From the NCBI GenBank assembly GCA_050122535.1, contig JASFIT010000263.1, forward strand, positions 1-6,747: 6,747 bases of DNA, written 5' to 3'. The stretch is from JASFEQ01 sp050122535 (lineage in GTDB: Bacteria; Desulfobacterota; DSM-4660; Desulfatiglandales; HGW-15). The notes under the pieces are model-generated. The model saw nothing but the letters and a program-made list of their open reading frames with translations, searched no databases and was not told the DNA's origin. Position numbers and translations under genes: made by a program. The number at the start of each line of letters is the position of its first letter. Positions within the stretch are counted from its first letter, which is position 1. Shown here one piece after another: positions 1 to 6,023 of this stretch.

Positions 1-432
1 CATCCTTCCCATATCCATGGTCAAAACCGGCTTGTCGCCCCGTTCCGGCGTGACATGACCGACCACACTTGTGCCACCACCGTAAGGTATTATGATTGCA
101 CCGGTCTCTTTGGCGTATTGGATAAGCGCCTTAACATCTTGTTTAGTGATAGGGTAGGCAACGCCATCAGGAAGGGCACCGAGGTTTCCACTCCGCAGAG
201 CCAGCCAGTCTGGAAGGCTTTGTCCTCGCGCGTGACGTACACGTTCCTCTGGCCCTTTGGATACCAAGGGATGATCGGGCAGACGAGATTCCGGCGCTCT
301 TTTCAGAACCTCATCCAAAGTTGCATCAGGTAGTGGTGTCCCTTCACCGATTTTATCTACCAGATATCGGTAGGCGTCGCGGGATAAAGGAAAGGTCGTT
401 GTCTCCTCTCCCCAACCATTCCAACGTCTCAT
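1..432 (-). CDS. FAD-linked oxidase, alkyl-dihydroxyacetonephosphate synthase-like (N-terminal part)
   Basis: The reading frame is open from an ATG at 432 to the left edge and gives 144 residues; the C-terminal part lies outside the window. It begins MRRWNGWGEE, a start I associate with bacterial alkyl-DHAP-synthase-like proteins. A conserved block near residues 66-94 (RHARGQSLPDW, then PDGVAYP) is followed by the FAD-binding loop PYGGGTSVVGHV at 116-127, typical of the PCMH-type FAD-binding domain. The start is supported by GAGGGGAG at 437-444, 4 nt upstream. In eukaryotes and some bacteria, family members replace the acyl chain of acyl-DHAP with a fatty alcohol to make ether lipids. Many bacterial homologues are uncharacterised or act on other 2-hydroxy acids, and the substrate-determining C-terminal domain is missing here. 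The superfamily call is firm; the synthase function is not. Confidence 0.85.
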   Translation of the reverse strand, partial: MRRWNGWGEETTTFPLSRDAYRYLVDKIGEGTPLPDATLDEVLKRAPESRLPDHPLVSKGPEERVRHARGQSLPDWLALRSGNLGALPDGVAYPITKQDVKALIQYAKETGAIIIPYGGGTSVVGHVTPERGDKPVLTMDMGRM

Positions 433-641
433 GTTTCTCCCCTCATATCAGAAAATCCCATTTCCTTTTATTGACTATTGTAATGCTTCACCAGACGTAA
501 CACAAGGCATTGATAGGCCATTATGCCCCTCCCTTGCTCCCTATCATCCTTGACTTTTGAACCTCCCTGCAGCATGCTACGGAGAATCATCCGGATTACA
601 AAAATTGGATTTGTAGTGCCCTGTACGGGGATTTCCTGTCC
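433..641. other. Gene-poor spacer upstream of the FAD oxidase
   Basis: Apart from the oxidase Shine-Dalgarno (437-444) and the candidate promoter (477-505), I see no gene here. A 76-codon minus-strand frame covers 468-698 but has no recognisable motif and runs through one arm of the inverted repeat to its right, so I do not call it. No RNA gene or array is visible. Confidence 0.6.
477..505 (-). promoter_or_regulatory. Candidate sigma70-type promoter for the FAD oxidase
   Basis: On the minus strand TACAAT (477-482) matches the -10 consensus at five of six positions. It lies 17 nt from TTGTGT (500-505), which matches only the first three bases of the -35 consensus. The -10 box is about 45 nt upstream of the oxidase ATG, a normal distance. 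This rests on motif match only, in AT-rich sequence where chance matches are common. Confidence 0.3.
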
Positions 642-852
642 CATGCGGTGATGGCCTGTTCCTGAAAGACGATATCTCAAAAAAATTCCACTGAGCATCG
701 CCGTGGTCTGATCTTTGAGGGTTTACGCCCAGAAACCCCTGGCAGAATGTCTCGTCCCAACCTACACAGAGCCTTTTTAAACCCTCAAAGATCAGACCAC
801 TTCCCCCGAGCGCCTTAGATATCGTCTTGAAGGAATGGGCCATCACTGAATG
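642..852. repeat. Long imperfect inverted repeat with coding-like arms
   Basis: The left arm (642-725) and right arm (778-852) are inverted copies. The inner 23 bp (703-725 against 778-800, starting GTGGTCTGATC) pair perfectly around a 52-nt centre. The outer 36 nt (642-677 against 817-852) match at 30 positions, with all six differences falling in three codon-like triplets. Between the matched blocks the arms differ in length (25 versus 16 nt), a difference of 9, which is a multiple of three. Read outside-in, both arms translate in the same frame to related peptides (HAVMACS-stop-KTIS and RGLIFEGL, against HSVMAHSFKTIS and SGLIFEGL). This suggests two diverged copies of one dispersed element or gene fragment facing each other. 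A 112-codon minus-strand frame at 577-915 covers the structure and is probably not a real gene. Confidence 0.75.
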
Positions 853-951
853 GAAGCGAAAACACCAGCTTCTCCTATTTAAATTTGCGATATAAGGCAC
901 TTGTTTGCCATCCATTTCTCAAGTCTCATAAAAACTCAACGGGAGTGTACT

Positions 952-2778
952 ATGGCCTCATCTGACCTCGTTCTGTTTGCCATTCGAAGCGCCCTTAGGC
1001 TGGGTGTCCAGGCCAGAGCAGCCTATGTGGATGCCACCCGCCGCCGCTCCCTGATCTTACCTTTGCCGAATTACCAGTCCAAAGCGGATGTGTATGATGC
1101 CGTGGAATATTTCAACAACTCCGGCAAACGCCACATTCCCGAATCAAAGCTCTTGGGGGACTTGCGCGGTCAGCTTGAGGAAACCAATACCATTACCCAA
1201 ATAGTGAACAACCTGTCTGAAGATCAGAAAACCGAGCTGATGGTTCTGCATAGTGACTTTGCTACCCTGGACCTCATTGAGAAAGGATTTGAGTTTGAGG
1301 AAACCTCAGACGGATTTATTCCAGAGGACGTGATAAACATCCTGAGGATTCGTCAGTGGAGGAAAGGCAACGATCCCCACCCCACGCTTCTCCGACGCTT
1401 TGCCGGGACCTTTATTGAGATCGGCGTTGATTACTTCGGGCATATCCCGGGCGCACTCAACAAAAATTCGAGACATGGAAAAGCCCTTTACGTCCTGTTC
1501 ACGAGCCTCGATGAGATCAAATTCTCTGAGGAATTTGCTGAACAAAGGATCGGAGACCTCCCGGGTCGCCTCCTAATTGCCACGCTGGAGTCGGTTTCCG
1601 AGAACAGCGAATTCCTCTCCGGAGACCCAAAGTATCAAAAGCTGATCGCTGTGACCTCAAAGGCCCTTGTGAAGGATGTGGCAGAGCGTATCAAGATGAT
1701 TCGCGAGTCCACGGGTGGTGCGGGCAATGAAGATATGGAGGAACGTGTCACAGCGTGGGCTGAACTGGTATTTCGAAGCGTCCTAGCCAGTGGAGGCCGC
1801 TTCGTTGCTTCAAACCCAAAGGAATTCCTTGGTATTGAGGAGCCTGCAGAGTCGGAACTGGTATACCCTGTGGGCCACGCCGTCTTAGGATTTGTTCTTG
1901 ATCAGCCACAGGGCCATTTGGACAGGGTCTTTGGGAGAGAAGGATTGGAAGTGGTCATCCGGGCGAGCCTCTCGGCACTGGCAAGGCATCCAGCACTCCT
2001 GTTCGATACAGAAAATAGGGCCCTGAAAAGTCTCCTTTCTCAAGTGGCCTCAGCACTGGGCAAGCAGGAAACCATTCTCAAAGCGGGTATTCTACCGGAC
2101 GTTACCCGCATGATCTTGGACAGGACCGGAGAGAACCTATACCTCCTCTGGCCTAAGTGGGCAAAGCATCCGGAGAACCACCTGCTCCTCACAGCGGCAA
2201 GGACTGTAATCGATAAGCTCACCTCCATGCCTTCTGGGGCGAAATGGAAGCCCCAGTTTACGCGTGATGATATGCTCACCGTGTTGGAAACCACTTTTGA
2301 TGCGTTCGTCAACAATCCGGGATGGCTGATCGATCGCTCTGGAAAGGTTAACGATAACCTGAAGGTCGCACTAGAGGCCATGCTTGGCGTTCTTCGAAAA
2401 CAGCAGGACAGACGCCTGAGTACACAGGATGCTTCCCAGATTATCAGTTTTGGATTGAAGGCTGTCGCACACCGTCAGGAGTTTTTGGAGAGCCTGCCCA
2501 ATGGCCCACCGATGGTGGCGGCGCTCATTGATGCGATCCTCCGTTCTATTTTCCGAAAACAGAATGACAGAGCCGCATGGAGCCTGGTTCGAAGCGAGGT
2601 TATCCTCGGTACCATAAAGGCGGCCTTGAACCTTTTGGCGGAAGCGGGAGTGACTGAAGAAAAGGTGAAGAAGTTAGGGGCCTTCATGAAAAACCAAGTT
2701 AAGACCGTCAACGAGGGCAAAGCCTGGAGCCTCGAGTTATTTGAATCTGAGCTGCGTGCGGCACTGGGAATGTCTTAA
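952..2778 (+). CDS. Unrecognised 608-residue helical-repeat protein
   Basis: I do not recognise this family. The ATG at 952 is preferred over the in-frame TTG at 901 because GGGAG (941-945) lies 6 nt upstream and the residues added by the TTG start look non-coding. The product has no signal peptide or clear membrane segment and is probably cytoplasmic. The N-terminal 40 residues form an amphipathic, Arg-rich stretch (IRSALRLGVQARAAYVDATRRR) ending in LILPLPN. From about residue 150 to 583 the sequence looks like eight degenerate units of two helices joined around a [NHS]-P-x-[FAW]-L turn. Examples are IPGAL (165-169), SNPKEFL (287-293), RHPALL (345-350), NNPGWL (454-459) and HRQEFL (507-512). 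Each is usually followed 10-25 residues later by a second Leu/Ala-rich helix. Such solenoids commonly act as scaffolds, but no catalytic motif is visible. The next gene downstream, in the same direction, is a lipoprotein 228 nt away. Confidence 0.88.
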   Translation: MASSDLVLFAIRSALRLGVQARAAYVDATRRRSLILPLPNYQSKADVYDAVEYFNNSGKRHIPESKLLGDLRGQLEETNTITQIVNNLSEDQKTELMVLHSDFATLDLIEKGFEFEETSDGFIPEDVINILRIRQWRKGNDPHPTLLRRFAGTFIEIGVDYFGHIPGALNKNSRHGKALYVLFTSLDEIKFSEEFAEQRIGDLPGRLLIATLESVSENSEFLSGDPKYQKLIAVTSKALVKDVAERIKMIRESTGGAGNEDMEERVTAWAELVFRSVLASGGRFVASNPKEFLGIEEPAESELVYPVGHAVLGFVLDQPQGHLDRVFGREGLEVVIRASLSALARHPALLFDTENRALKSLLSQVASALGKQETILKAGILPDVTRMILDRTGENLYLLWPKWAKHPENHLLLTAARTVIDKLTSMPSGAKWKPQFTRDDMLTVLETTFDAFVNNPGWLIDRSGKVNDNLKVALEAMLGVLRKQQDRRLSTQDASQIISFGLKAVAHRQEFLESLPNGPPMVAALIDAILRSIFRKQNDRAAWSLVRSEVILGTIKAALNLLAEAGVTEEKVKKLGAFMKNQVKTVNEGKAWSLELFESELRAALGMS

Positions 2779-2823
2779 GAGTAATAAACAATCGATTTTC
2801 TCATCTCTTCTGCACTTCGCATA

Positions 2824-2901
2824 AAATCCCCCTCAATCCCCCTTTACAAAAGGGGGAAGCAAAAGTCCTCCCCTTTTCAAAAGGGGAGACAGAGGGGATT
2901 T
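2824..2901. repeat. Nested C/G-tract inverted repeat, dispersed-repeat-like
   Basis: The element starts AAATCCCC and ends GGGGATTT, so its ends are inverted. It holds two internal hairpins: CCCCCTTT-ACA-AAAGGGGG (2838-2856, 8 bp) and CTCCCCTTTT-C-AAAAGGGGAG (2868-2888, up to 10 bp with a very tight centre). The two hairpin halves are also near-complementary to each other, so one long stem could form instead. Elements of this appearance (AATCCCCC...AAAGGGGG) recur between genes in many bacterial genomes. It lies 45 nt after the stop of the 608-residue protein and could slow or end transcription. A run of eight T (2910-2917) follows but is 8 nt past the stem, so it is not a canonical intrinsic terminator. 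Confidence 0.75.
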
Positions 2902-3006
2902 CTAAGAGATTTTTTTTGAGTGGATTAGACATTTTGGAGATTGCATCATTTCCTTTGCGGTTACGCAAACGGTGTGCCACAAATTTCCCATTGGGAGGAA
3001 TCTGGA

Positions 3007-3879
3007 ATGGAGAGAGCTTTTAAGAACTATGCGATTGTGACGACTTTGCGGCGTTGTGCCTTTGTCTTTCTTGCGCTGCCATTCACGTTAGCCGTCATTG
3101 GATGCGCGGAGATCAATCATCTTCGGGAGGCACAAGATGCCTTCAATCAAGCCGCCCATGCGGAAAACTCCCTGCGATTCAACCCTCTTCCCAACAGTGA
3201 AGCTGCCAGCCTTTCGGCTGCGGCACGTACAGGTTATGCGAGTGTATTGGTCAGCTTTGATAGGTTGGATCCGCAGGAGGTTCAAAGACTAAAACAAGAC
3301 AAGCTCTTGGGTAATGTGCTCGCCCTGAAGGCGCTCGCCCAGTGGCGACTTCGACTTTATCCGCAGGCGAAGAAAACAGCTAACGCCGCATTAGAGCTCC
3401 CTGGTGATGAACTTCATCCTCGCGACAGAACGCTCATGACAGCCCTGCCCGCCCTTATTAGAATTGATCAAGTTCACCACTTCATTTCTCTAAGAGAGAT
3501 TCAAGATAATGAGGAAATGTCAAAGATTGATTTTGATGCCAATATCAGAACGCCACTCCTAAACGCCACAAGCATACTGGATGAGGCACGAAGGCTTGTG
3601 GCCCAGGACGAACCCGTGCAGATCTATCTGATTCAGGCACAGCTCGCTGCCTATCGTAACCTGAAGATTGGCTATCGGAAGTTTGCGCCCGAGGGGCGGG
3701 ATTCCGTGCCCAGTGAATTGAAAAATGAGGCGCAGGACCGCCTTCAGGACCTGAGTGATGTGCTTCTGGCGACCATTGGCTCCGGAAAAGAGCGCTCCAA
3801 TCTACTCTTATACTGGCATAAATTGATTGGCCTCAATGCGCCGGAGAATCGATGTAAGAAGAGGGAGATTTGCGGCTAA
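3007..3879 (+). CDS. Predicted lipoprotein with a TPR-like helical pair, function unknown
   Basis: The product has 290 residues from the ATG at 3007, which has GGGAGGA (2993-2999) 7 nt upstream; the longer in-frame TTG start at 2941 lacks such a site. The N-terminus is a type II signal peptide: basic residues including R15-R16, a hydrophobic run from about 17 to 31, and a lipobox VIGC with Cys33. The +2 residue is Ala, so the E. coli inner-membrane retention signal is absent and an outer-membrane location is likely. The mature part is mainly helical: AEINHLREAQDAFNQAAHAE (34-53), then a TPR-like pair at about 100-131 (ALKALAQWRLRLYPQAKKTA and following). Two further helices lie at 185-225 and 236-258. 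The C-terminus has two extra cysteines (283, 289). I cannot assign a partner or function. It may belong with the 608-residue protein upstream, but the repeat-bearing gap argues against tight co-transcription. Confidence 0.85.
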   Translation: MERAFKNYAIVTTLRRCAFVFLALPFTLAVIGCAEINHLREAQDAFNQAAHAENSLRFNPLPNSEAASLSAAARTGYASVLVSFDRLDPQEVQRLKQDKLLGNVLALKALAQWRLRLYPQAKKTANAALELPGDELHPRDRTLMTALPALIRIDQVHHFISLREIQDNEEMSKIDFDANIRTPLLNATSILDEARRLVAQDEPVQIYLIQAQLAAYRNLKIGYRKFAPEGRDSVPSELKNEAQDRLQDLSDVLLATIGSGKERSNLLLYWHKLIGLNAPENRCKKREICG

Positions 3880-3886
3880 AATCTCC
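3864..3886. terminator. Hairpin at convergent gene ends, possible shared terminator
   Basis: GGAGATTT (3864-3871) and AAATCTCC (3879-3886) form a perfect 8-bp stem around a 7-nt loop. The stem includes the last base of the lipoprotein stop codon (3877-3879) and the first plus-strand base of the dehydrogenase stop triplet (3886-3888). The genes converge with only 6 nt between stop codons, so any terminator must lie inside the coding ends. There is no strong T-run on either side, so Rho-independent activity is uncertain. Confidence 0.4.
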
Positions 3887-5031
3887 TAGCCCAGCAATTG
3901 TCTTATGACAATATTCCGGCAGATTTGATTCGTGCCTTCGTATATTTGGGTCACCTTTGCATCCCGCATCATTCGCTCCACCGCGTATTCTTTCACATAA
4001 CCATAGCCCCCAAAAATCTGAACCGCATCGGTGGTTACCTGCATGGCTGTGTCTGACGCAAACCACTTGATCATGGCAGCCAACTTAGGGATCTCAGCAG
4101 ACTCCGGCGCATTGTCAACGATAGAGCAGGTGCGATAAAGCAGGGTTCGTGCCAACTCCACCTTAAGGGCCATATCTGTGATCATCCACTGAAGCCCCTG
4201 GAATTCTGAGAGGGGCTGCCCAAACTGGATTCTGTCCCTGCTGTACTCCAGAACAGCATCCAGAGCGCCCTGTGCGATACCTAGGGCTTCTGCGGCTATG
4301 GAGGGACGGGAGTGATTCAGGAGGTCCATAAGGATCTTAAACCCTTCGTCCAGGCCTCCAATCATATTTTCTTCCGGGACCATGCAATCTTCAAAAATGA
4401 GATCGGTCGTATCTGAACCGCGGAGGCCCATCTTTTTTTCTTTTTTACCACGCACAAAACCTGGGGTGTCGCTGGTAACCACAAAGAGGGTGATTCCCTC
4501 GTGTGCCTTTGCTTTGTCTGTGCTGGTGACGACAGTAAAGATATCTCCTGTACTCCCATGTGTGATAAATCTTTTGTTTCCGTTGATTATATATCCTCCA
4601 TCTTTATTTACAGCGGTCGTTTTTATGCTGGACACATCGGAGCCCGCCTCAGGCTCGGTAATTGCCGTGCCCCCGAGTACAGAACCTTTGGCCAAGGGTT
4701 TTAGCCATTTCAACTTCTGTTCATGGGTTCCCATGCGAGTCAACGTGTCAGTGACCAAGGCGTTCGCTGCAATGATGTGGGCCGTGGATGCGCATGCCCG
4801 AGCCACCTCCTCGACTGCAATGGCTAGAGATAAGAGTCCTGCCCCCGCACCTCCGAATTCCTCAGGGCAATTGATGCCAAACACACCCTGCTCTTCTAAT
4901 ATTTGTTTGTTGTCCCAAGGAAATTCTTCTCTTTCATCAATTTCAGCCGCCTTGGGAGCAAATTCCTTCAGGCTTATTTTTCTCATGGTTTGTTTCAGCA
5001 AATTTTGATCTTCTGATAATTGAAAATCCAT
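3886..5031 (-). CDS. Acyl-CoA dehydrogenase
   Basis: This is a complete 381-residue flavoprotein, the usual length for the short/branched-chain acyl-CoA dehydrogenase family. It oxidises an acyl-CoA to the 2,3-enoyl-CoA and passes electrons through FAD to electron-transfer flavoprotein. Visible landmarks are the MDFQLSEDQ start, first family signature AITEPEAGSD (123-132), FITHGS (155-160), the MGLRGSDT segment (201-208), RIQFGQPLSEFQ (267-278) and the second signature around QIFGGYGYVKEYAVERMMRD (338-357). The catalytic base is predicted as Glu365 in IYEGTNQI, the position used by short-chain enzymes. The start is supported by a GGAGG Shine-Dalgarno (5040-5044), 8 nt upstream. Chain length and branching preference cannot be read from the sequence. 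The gene is divergent from the VOC gene and binding-protein gene, which suggests a catabolic locus, and convergent with the lipoprotein gene. Confidence 0.97.
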   Translation of the reverse strand: MDFQLSEDQNLLKQTMRKISLKEFAPKAAEIDEREEFPWDNKQILEEQGVFGINCPEEFGGAGAGLLSLAIAVEEVARACASTAHIIAANALVTDTLTRMGTHEQKLKWLKPLAKGSVLGGTAITEPEAGSDVSSIKTTAVNKDGGYIINGNKRFITHGSTGDIFTVVTSTDKAKAHEGITLFVVTSDTPGFVRGKKEKKMGLRGSDTTDLIFEDCMVPEENMIGGLDEGFKILMDLLNHSRPSIAAEALGIAQGALDAVLEYSRDRIQFGQPLSEFQGLQWMITDMALKVELARTLLYRTCSIVDNAPESAEIPKLAAMIKWFASDTAMQVTTDAVQIFGGYGYVKEYAVERMMRDAKVTQIYEGTNQICRNIVIRQLLG

Positions 5032-5064
5032 ATCGTATGCCTCCAGTTATACGCGACCACATAG

Positions 5065-5082
5065 GTAATTGCGCACAATTAC
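5065..5082. promoter_or_regulatory. Operator-like palindrome upstream of the acyl-CoA dehydrogenase gene
   Basis: GTAATTG-CGCA-CAATTAC is a perfect 7-bp inverted repeat with a 4-nt spacer, 33 nt upstream of the dehydrogenase ATG. Its size and position suit a dimeric repressor site, as with TetR- or GntR-type regulators of fatty-acid genes. No regulator gene is in the window. This is inferred from symmetry alone. Confidence 0.4.
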
Positions 5083-5354
5083 TATCTATACGTCATTCCC
5101 GCTGAAGCAGCGGTTGGTAGGATGCCTTCTTTTGGACTTGGCTCATCCAACCCCTCAAAGACTTCTGTCTTCAAATCTATATCCTCGAACAGGGCCTTTA
5201 TCCCCTGTAAGTATCTCACATTTCAGGCAAAAGAGTAAATCAAGAAATACCAGGGATCTGATATCCCAAGTACGACTATATAATTGCAAAATTCCGTCTT
5301 TCCTTATAAGTATAAATCGATGTTCATTCCAAGCACCTGCGAGGGAGGGAGAAA
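5083..5354. other. Divergent intergenic region between dehydrogenase and VOC genes
   Basis: The 323-nt gap between the two start codons (5032-5354) holds the palindrome at 5065-5082 and a perfect TATAAT (5279-5284) pointing toward the VOC gene about 70 nt before its ATG. No convincing -35 box lies 16-18 nt upstream of that hexamer. The Shine-Dalgarno of the VOC gene (GGGAGGGAG, 5343-5351) ends the region. A 135-codon plus-strand frame from 5069 crosses the gap but starts at TTG, has no recognisable motif and overlaps the VOC gene in another frame, so it is not called. Confidence 0.5.
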
Positions 5355-5918
5355 ATGGGGGAGAATGTGAAAGTCAATTACGTGGATCACATTTGCATTT
5401 CAGTGCGAGATGTACTCAAGGCGGAGCAGGATTATTGCACTCTATTCGGCTGGGAGGTGGTAGAGAGGTATCATGATCCCGGTGCCCATATTAATGTGAG
5501 TTGCTTTGCAATGGGTCCTACGACCCTTGAAATCATGGAGGACGAGTTCTCCGGAGGGTGGTATGAATTGCAGGATGACAAAGGAACGGTGGTTTTCTCT
5601 GGGCCCGGTCATAAGACCAAGTGGATAAAAAAAGAGGCCCCTCAACCAGAGGGGAAGATGGGACACGTGGGTGATTGGATCGAAAACCGAAATCAGGGTC
5701 GTGAAGGGGTACAGCTTGTCTCCTTCAATGTGGACGATACCCATGAGGCAACAAAGAGATTCAAAGCGAATGGGGGTGAGGTGGTTCCGGTGGGTGGCAA
5801 AGATATCCAACATTGGGCTGAGAAGAATAGAAACTACTCCTTTTTACATCCGAAAAAGATGCATGGCGTCATCTTGGAATTTATTGATGGGGCCTATGAA
5901 TGGCAAAAATCAGAGTAA
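5355..5918 (+). CDS. VOC (glyoxalase/epimerase fold) family protein, atypical
   Basis: This 187-residue protein shows two beta-alpha-beta-beta-beta modules of the vicinal oxygen chelate fold. Module one starts VDHICISVRDV (10-20), with His12 in the usual metal-ligand position, and ends TTLEIME (56-62) with Glu59. Module two starts GVQLVSFNVDD (118-128) and ends MHGVILEFI (169-177) with Glu175. The family pattern has a His at about position 121 (as in G-x-H-H of methylmalonyl-CoA epimerase); here it is Leu, so the four-ligand site is incomplete. The stretch 63-117, rich in Gly, Lys and Trp, makes the protein longer than the roughly 130-150 residue epimerases and glyoxalases. The ATG follows GGGAGGGAG closely. 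The divergent acyl-CoA dehydrogenase and downstream binding protein hint at a CoA-ester or small-acid substrate, but neither the reaction nor retained catalysis can be stated. Confidence 0.87.
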   Translation: MGENVKVNYVDHICISVRDVLKAEQDYCTLFGWEVVERYHDPGAHINVSCFAMGPTTLEIMEDEFSGGWYELQDDKGTVVFSGPGHKTKWIKKEAPQPEGKMGHVGDWIENRNQGREGVQLVSFNVDDTHEATKRFKANGGEVVPVGGKDIQHWAEKNRNYSFLHPKKMHGVILEFIDGAYEWQKSE

Positions 5919-5958
5919 TTGACTCACTGTGTCCGTAGTGGACGCTATTTGGGGAATG

Positions 5959-5989
5959 TTGACATTTTCACTAAAATCTACCATTTATA
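5959..5989 (+). promoter_or_regulatory. Weak candidate promoter for the binding-protein gene
   Basis: A perfect TTGACA (5959-5964) lies in the 105-nt gap before the binding-protein gene. The best -10 match, TTTATA (5984-5989), has only three of six consensus bases at a long 19-nt spacing. The -35 box sits within a small inverted repeat, AATGT-TG-ACATT (5955-5966), which could be an operator. Transcription may equally continue from the VOC gene, since no good terminator separates them. Confidence 0.28.
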
Positions 5990-6023
5990 GCGTAAGATTC
6001 CTAAGAAAGGAGGGTTATGACTT

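Noticed and set aside
550..580. TTGACT at 550-555 as a plus-strand promoter for the 608-residue gene
   Set aside because: No -10-like hexamer occurs at 16-18 nt, and the site is about 400 nt from the gene with a large inverted repeat between.
468..698. 76-codon minus-strand reading frame
   Set aside because: No recognisable domain, and it runs into the left arm of the inverted repeat in a different frame from the shared peptide.
577..915. 112-codon minus-strand reading frame upstream of the 608-residue gene
   Set aside because: It is made largely of the inverted repeat, has only a weak ribosome site, overlaps the leader of the plus-strand gene and shows no known motif. The coding-like arms are reported as a repeat instead.
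642..2901. Possible CRISPR array, phage or defence island
   Set aside because: There are only inverted, not regularly spaced direct, repeats. No nuclease, helicase, reverse transcriptase, toxin or Cas-like motif was seen in the proteins.
4382..5008. 208-codon plus-strand frame antisense to the acyl-CoA dehydrogenase
   Set aside because: It is the complement of a clear, full-length dehydrogenase gene with intact family signatures. Its composition looks like a shadow frame and there is no credible ribosome site.
5069..5476. 135-codon plus-strand frame crossing the divergent intergenic region
   Set aside because: It starts at TTG inside the palindrome, has no motif, and overlaps the first 120 nt of the well-supported VOC gene in another frame.
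5931..5943. Small hairpin GTCCG-TAG-TGGAC after the VOC gene as a terminator
   Set aside because: The stem is only four Watson-Crick pairs plus one wobble and has no proper T-run, so it is too weak to call.
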